From Siniperca chuatsi (taxonomy: Eukaryota > Chordata > Actinopteri > Centrarchiformes > Sinipercidae), in contig NC_058053.1 of the NCBI RefSeq assembly GCF_020085105.1, positions 17,816,388-17,880,387 of the forward strand: a stretch of DNA of 64,000 bases, read 5' to 3'. The translations under genes and the position numbers were made by a program. Under the pieces are notes generated by a model. It was not told where the DNA came from. It did not search any database and saw only the letters and a program-made list of their open reading frames with translations. This document shows, in pieces, positions 57,825 to 64,000 of this stretch. Position 1 is the first letter of the stretch; the number at the start of each line of letters is the position of its first letter.

Positions 57825-60800
57825 TCAACTGTCCCTCCAGCTTTGTTCTACGATGGCAGACACACGCTTCTCGTACTCCCGCTTGTTCTCCTGGTACAGC
57901 TGAGCTGCCTGACTGTTGGCTGGACTGTTGGGGTTTGGTTCATCAAGCAGGGACTGAGGAAAAGAAGATAAATACTGCATCAACGCGCCTTCACAAATGG
58001 TTTCAAGTACTGTTTAAACAGGGCTTCAGATTACTTTGGCAGTAACACCAGAATCTTTCAATGTGTCATCTGACTTTCACAATCACCATTTTTTTACTGT
58101 ATCACTATCATTTTTACTACCACTAAATTAATAGAACAGTACATGAAACAACCATTACATATAAACAGGATACTCAGAATCATATATTTTCTGCAGTCTC
58201 TCTATCTCAACAATTACTTACACCTTAGTAGAGCTGCGATGAATGGTCTATTGGTTTATTAATCGATTAGTCGATCAACAAAACATTAGTTTGCAACACT
58301 TTTGGTAACTGTTTGGAGTCTATGTTTAAAAGGAAAAAATGACAAAACAAGACATTTGAAAACGTCACCTTGGGCTCTGGGTACATTGGCATTTTTCACC
58401 ATTTTATGACCATTTATAGACTAATTGATTAATTGAATAATAAATGAATTGATACTGAAAATAATTATTAGTTGCAGCCTTATCCCTTAGCATCAAATTC
58501 AAAATCTCACTGTATTTGTAAGCATTTGCATGAGCATAAGGTTTGTAAATATTTGTCATTTTTAACCCAACATTTTCCCTTTCCCAGAGGAAAGGGCTCA
58601 TTTTGTACAATGTTATGTGTGTATTACTTATTCGATCATCGATTTGTAGTCAAACAACAGAAAGTTTTACTACTATTCTGATATACAATGAATGATTTCA
58701 GTCTTTTATCAAGTAAAAACACCAGATATGTGGTTACAGCTTCTCAATGTTGAAGACAGTGTTTGCTTTCTCTGTTTTACATCACTGTAAACTGAATACC
58801 TTTCAGGTTTTTCACTTTTGGTTAAAAGTTAAATAAGGCGTGACTGCATTTATAATAACTATTATTGTACTGTTTTTTATTGACACTTCTTACCTGGATA
58901 GATGTAAGAATAGAGGACACATCATAAGTGGGACTCCAACGATTCTGTAGGATGTCCAAACATATACTGCCATCTGCATAGACTGTGGATAAAAACACAA
59001 TTATTCACTACCCACAAATATCAACACTATAATGTGCCGGAAGATAAGACAATATTCCTACCATTTGGATGAAACATCTTTGACACAAATCGTACTGTGG
59101 GGGGTTTGTTGGGGTATTCTTCCGTGAACTCTACAATGAGTTTAAATGTACCTGGGACGAAGACAAACAAAAACAAAACAAAACATTGACTTCTCCTAAC
59201 CTGAACAAAACACTTCCTTTATCAACATGAAAAGTTGTATGTTACAGGTTTAACAACTATTATTATAAAACACTAATAAGGAATAATCTTGAAAGGGGAA
59301 AGAAGAAACAGTTTGGCTGTTGAGAAATACTAAAATACTTTCTTGATTTGCAACACTTACTTGATAATAACAGTAATGTGTTTCACGTTATTTAAGTTTC
59401 ATAGTAAGTTTTATATGATACTCCTTAATTAGATTTTTGGGTGGAGAATCCCTTTAACAGAACAGAAAAACAGAAAAACAAATGATGAATGGTAAATTCT
59501 AGTCTTTCTGACTACTCAAAGCGCTTCAACTACATATCTCATTCACCCCATTCACACACTGATGGCAGAACTGCTCATCAAAGTAACTAATCATTCACAC
59601 ACCGAAGGCACAGCCCTCTGGAGCAATTTGGGGTTCAGTGTCTTGCCACTAAAGGACACTTCGACATGTTCAACCTTCCGATTGGTGGATGACCCGCTCT
59701 ACCACTATGCCACAGTCGCCCCTAATTATTTATCATTAAAAAAAATAAATAAATAAAATCAGGCAATACAATTAAGTGATAGGTACACAGATTAGAACAC
59801 CTCTCCATCTGAAAAAAACTGGGGGAAAGCAAACATCACTGAAGCTGCCAAAGTGCTTTTCACCATTTCTACTTGGTCATCTAAATGTAAAAGTCAATAT
59901 TAAAACACTGAAGAAGAGAAGACTTTTAAATGTCTCTCTACAGGAATGGGTTGTTTGGTAACTGGTATCTATATAAACATATTCTAAATAGGGGGTTTGG
60001 ATGTGTTAAAGTTATTGTGTTAAGAGATGTTTTACATGTAATATAGTAAAAATATAGCTTACTACACAAAATAATAAGTCATGAACACAGTGAGATGCTT
60101 ACCGTCCTCAAACGGAGTTCCTTCAGGGCTGTGAGGTTAGAGAAAAAATATATTTCGTCATTCATGCCGTACTTCACGCCCAAATTTATAGGATCTGTAG
60201 TTGGGAAAAAATCTGTCCAAATACATTATGACTGTGCATCAGTGTCTCACCCAAATATGACTGCATTCCACACCATGATGTTGTTTTCAGATGGGGCACC
60301 ACTGACACCAGCTGGAGGGTCCTCTTGTAGCCTTCATAACAAAAAGAAAAAGTTATAGAAAGAAACTAGATTTATTTAGCCAGACTACTGAGTCAAGTGA
60401 ACCCCACAATCCAATGGCCTCTTTCCTCTTTCAACATTAAGCCTCAGCCAAATGTAATATTTCAAATAAATATAACTCCACCTGCCAACATGGCTGGTGG
60501 CAGCTACAGCAGACTTCTGGCTAGAGTAAGCAGACTCAATTGCCACATTAAAAAAATATCTTGATTACTTTCCCACTTGGTTGTGCCACTTACACACTTA
60601 ACCCTGATGTCTAGTATTTTCGCAAAAATGCAAATCAGCCTTCTGCTTTGAACAAATATATACATATCACAATAGCAACCAAGCAACGGCCTTTTTTAAA
60701 TAAATCAAGTCAGTGCCATGAATCGTGTAAATGTTGGGCACGGTAATTTCTTATTAACTACTATGAAACATGGTTAAAGTTTTATCAGTTGAGATAAACA

Positions 60801-62286
60801 TTAATGTCACAACTTACTAGTTAGCAACCAACTACAGAGACTCTCACATTGTGGCAGTCTAAAGTCCAAGCTAACTTTGAATTAAGAGAGAAAAATGGAG
60901 ATGTGACATTTATAGGAGCAGCTATGTGATATGGGTACTTATTTTGTTTTCACCATTAACTTTCCCCCAAAGTCAACACCTCATTGGTATTAAAGAGAAA
61001 ATTAAGCTTCAGAGCATTGAGTGGTTAGTGGTACAATACTTCTCTTCTCATCATATTGACCCTAGCAAAATAGGACCACTGTTGTTAAAGGTCAAAACTA
61101 AAATGTTAATATCTTACACCCTTTGCACCAAACCTTAGGACACATATAATTAAAACTGTCAGTTGCACAATCACTACTGGATTATAGAAGCGTGAAAGGT
61201 TTCAATATCTTAGTTAGAAACATTTATCATAACCTCAAAACTTAGTTCCAAATTGCAATAATTTTCCTGTTCCCTCACTGTCTTAAAGCAGAGGTCCTGC
61301 ACTCAACACCACTTCCAGTACCTGGAAAGACCTGTCCAAATCTCTGCAGGTCAACAAGTCCTGTCAGAACTTAAAAGACAAAAGCTAATAATACTCGGTG
61401 CAATCAAAGGATCTGGAGCTGCTGAAATTGAGATGTAAACATGTCTGAGGACCCTGAAGTAACCAGGCTCATTTAAATTGGGAGATGAAAGGATTCAGTT
61501 TACTCATATTGGCACCCGCTGCCGCTTTTTCGTGGACAAAATGTTCTGTTACTGTTAGAAGACAGCCTGATGCTGACTTCAGAAAAGGCAGCCCGAGTAT
61601 ACACAGTGGCTTCCTCTGCGGCTTAATGTTGTCCTTCTCACTTTCAACATAATGTGTTTGTTTGGGATTTCTGGATAATACTTTGTGGCGTTAGATCTAG
61701 ATTCAGAGTAAATCTGCCCATAATTACTTACCGTCCAAACTTTTATTTTAACATAGCTAATGTTGGTTAGCCAACGTACAGTTATATTGTCTAACGCTAA
61801 GTAGTACAGGCTTAAATTCACAGAGCACTGCCGTTTGTTATGTTGCATTAAATGTGTTTTGCCCAAGGATGGCCAACTGGTCACTGACATTTAAATGCTA
61901 CCTTGTTTAAAGAGTTAGCAAGCAGTCGTAAACTGATAGTCACCCTAGTCGACTAACTTGTTAGCATGTATCAGCTAGCACGATTAGCTTCTCGCTACGG
62001 CAGAAGCGCTTCTACAAAATTAACGTTATGTCACTTAAATGTTTCAGGTTAGTAAAAACGCGAGATAAACTGTAGTGTTTGCGTTACGTCCATATTTTAC
62101 TGTGGAGACTGGTGAATCAATATGTTTATATTAAAAAAAACACTGGATAGCTATGTCAAGCTAACGAAAGCTAGGCTAATGTTAGCTGTTTTTGACAAAT
62201 CATAGCTAACATTATCGGTATAATTTCTGACCATCAACTCACCGTTTAAAATCTCTCATAAGTCTTCTTCTAGCTGGGGTTGACAT
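57825..62286 (-). CDS. ube2a: Ubiquitin-conjugating enzyme E2 A (Rad6 homologue)
   Basis: E2 enzyme that passes ubiquitin to PCNA with RAD18 and to histone H2B with RNF20/40. Six exons on the minus strand: 62243-62286, 60251-60331, 60103-60128, 59062-59151, 58894-58982, 57825-57953. They total 459 bp, giving exactly 152 residues, the family length. Start [15 protein letters not shown]; then [58 protein letters not shown]. The catalytic cysteine is in [16 protein letters not shown]. The end is [26 protein letters not shown] and RFVSKM match UBE2A rather than UBE2B, but the last residue is Ser, as in UBE2B, where human UBE2A has Cys. In human this gene is X-linked, not beside ING1. Confidence 0.95.
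58225..58480. repeat. AATCGATTAAT-type dispersed repeat in a ube2a intron
   Basis: GTAGAGCTGCGATGAATG at the left and ATTATTAGTTGCAGCC at the right are the inverted ends of this teleost MITE. TTATTAATCGATTAGTCGAT lies inside. It sits in the intron between ube2a exons 6 and 5. Confidence 0.6.
59485..59725. repeat. Dispersed teleost repeat in a ube2a intron
   Basis: CTCATTCACCCCATTCACAC, GAGCAATTTGGGGTTCAGTG, AAGGACACTTCGACATG and CTCTACCACTATGCCACAGT are the successive parts of a very common fish repeat. The 64-codon frame in it is chance. Confidence 0.6.
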
Positions 62287-63060
62287 AGTTTAACTTGTGG
62301 AACACGTAGTCACAACACTGACACTTTAACAGGAACTTATTTTATAAAAACGTTATATTGTATTTAATGGTTAGGCCTATTTGGACCCCTCACAGCAGCC
62401 CCGTTCACGGCAGACCGACACTCCCCGTCGCTTTCGATAATCCTGCCTCTCCGGTTAGCTCAGCTAGGTTAACTGGACGATACCACATCATGGAAAAGGG
62501 GGAGACAATTTTGAATCCTAAATTAAACAGAATTTTCTGTCATTGGAATATCAGTACAGACATCTGGTCCCGTTAACAAGGTATCCTTTGGAATACATTG
62601 TGCCATATACCGGCAAGATATACCTACTACCTTGTTTTATTTAACAGCATTTGTTTTTTCTCCCCATTCTGATTGATGGCGGCGTCTGTCACGGGGTGTG
62701 GTCACAGTGACGTGATGTTTGTGCAGCGTAATAGATGATGAAGGTCGCTCCTGGTAACAGGTGACTGTTAGCACTGTGAATACACCAATAGCTGTGCCCC
62801 AACGAGTGGGGTAGCCTTGCCTGCACCACTTAAAGCAGTATTCTGGATAAAACATGGGCCAACCAACATTTTGATTACTGCAGTTAGGTCATAAATCCAT
62901 ATTAAGACAAACAAAATTTGCTTTCAATAGTAAAAAGTGGATGAAGCGGAGAAAGTTTTTAAGACTTATCGTTTGAAAATATCTTAAATACCACGATTTT
63001 CTATGCAGCTATCACAATTGATACTTATTTATTATTGGCTAACATGGTAGCTTTGCCAGG
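62287..63060. other. ube2a 5' flank and ankrd10 downstream flank
   Basis: This holds the presumed ube2a promoter (minus strand), then AT-rich sequence to the ankrd10 3' UTR. A 72-codon plus-strand frame at 62358-62576 shows no domain and I do not call it. Nothing else is recognised. Confidence 0.45.
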
Positions 63061-63067
63061 ATAATGA

Positions 63068-63073
63068 TTTATT
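63068..63073 (-). terminator. ankrd10: Candidate ankrd10 polyadenylation signal
   Basis: TTTATT (minus AATAAA) lies about 450 bp past the stop codon; another copy is at 63028-63033. Confidence 0.35.
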
Positions 63074-63519
63074 TTACAAGTTATTTATACATGTGAAGCA
63101 GTCCAAAAATAAAGTGATGATCAAACTTTTACAAAACTTTTTTTAATCATTAGAGTAACATGGGATGTACTCGCACTTTTATCAACATAAAGAGTGAGGG
63201 CTCACCCTACTTCTAAATGAGAAAGAAACAAAAAGTAAGTATTGCCAGTGGTTCAATACAGATGTTTAGTGTATATTAGAACAAGGCTATTTACAGCTTA
63301 ATCAACTTTAATAAGCTAAACAAACACTTTCTCTTTTAACAACACAAACACATCAGTTACAAATTTCATTTCATCCACAACAATGGGCCAGCCTTTCCAA
63401 AAATGGATAATAATTTCAATGTATAACTGGACCCCTGAATGGCTTTAAGGAAAATTAATGCTTGTTTAGGTTTATATGACATTCAGGCAAAAAGGATGGC
63501 GTGCCAACTATCTTTTACT

Positions 63520-63710
63520 TTAGGACCCATGGTAAAGAAGCATGGTGCTGAAGAGGGCATGGTCATACAACTGCTCTGCTTTCACAGATGTCTGGTGCTC
63601 CACTGTAGTGCTGTTGTTCTCAGGTGAGTCACTGTAGTTGAGTTGGCCGTGGTGTGTTTCTGCTGCCGGATCACACCCAAATGGAAGCTGTGGTTGATTG
63701 TGACCTGCCA
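63520..63710 (-). CDS. ankrd10: Ankyrin repeat domain-containing protein 10, last coding exon only
   Basis: The minus-strand acceptor TCATTCCCAG ends at 63711, and the exon then reads AGHNQPQLPFGCDPAAETHH and ends VEHQTSVKAEQLYD, HALFSTMLLYHGS, stop. The human ANKRD10 carboxyl end as I recall it (VEHSKSVKVQERYD, TMHLHHGS) is clearly similar. The exon begins in phase 1, giving 62 full codons plus the stop. The ankyrin repeats and other exons lie beyond the right edge of the window. In human, ANKRD10 follows ING1 in the same opposing orientation, which supports the call. Confidence 0.85.
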
Positions 63711-64000
63711 CTGGGAATGAGACAAATAGTCAAAGTGTGTATACGTAATTAATTCATGACCATATTCCTGCTTCTATAAATATAACAAGAGGCAGGGGAA
63801 ACAAAAACACTGGATTGACTTTGTTTTGCACAATTATTAAAAGGGGGCAGCCAACTACAGAGAAGTTTAGAAGCCATTATGTGACTGCATTTCAACACAC
63901 TGGAGAAAAAAAAAAAGTTTTTTGGCTTTCCATTTGGATTACAAACAAAAAGTGGATCAATAAATTGCAACATACATTCCAGAGCCTTGTGTAACCCTAC

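Overview
This 64 kb window is eukaryotic nuclear DNA from a bony fish, most likely a percomorph teleost. The basis is vertebrate genes with compact GT-AG introns and many dispersed element families that I recognise from teleost genomes: MITEs with TTAA or CAGTGGTGG ends, L1- and L2-type LINE remnants, tRNA-derived SINE scraps, and long GT/TA microsatellites. The gene order col4a2 - rab20 - naxd - ing1 - ankrd10 matches human 13q34. It differs in that cars2 is absent between naxd and ing1, and ube2a (X-linked in human) sits between ing1 and ankrd10.

Layout. 1-8892: 3' part of a large col4a2 intron, no coding exon seen. 8893-32099 (+): 44 coding exons of col4a2 (collagen IV alpha-2), phase-consistent from the early triple helix to the NC1 stop codon; the signal peptide and 7S exons lie upstream of the window. 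33841-38565 (-): rab20 in two exons, tail-to-tail with col4a2. About 39.5-42.3 kb: an intergenic block of decayed retrotransposons. 43435-50119 (+): naxd in ten exons, with a second, unrelated two-exon gene encoding a Myb/SANT-like DNA-binding protein inside naxd intron 1 on the same strand. 52351-55009 (+): ing1 in three coding exons. 57825-62286 (-): ube2a in six exons, complete. 63520-63710 (-): the last coding exon of ankrd10, with the rest beyond the window end.

How the genes relate. They do not form one pathway. Collagen IV alpha-2 builds basement membrane. Rab20 is a small GTPase of phagosome/endosome traffic. Naxd repairs hydrated NAD(P)H. Ing1 (histone H3K4me3 reader) and Ube2a (Rad6 E2 enzyme) are chromatin and DNA-damage factors. 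Ankrd10 is an ankyrin-repeat protein.

The most notable structure is the nested Myb/SANT gene. Every junction that would join it to naxd exons is phase 1, so chimeric in-frame transcripts are possible. All gene names rest on recognising translated sequence and on complete splice-phase bookkeeping done by hand; no database search was run.
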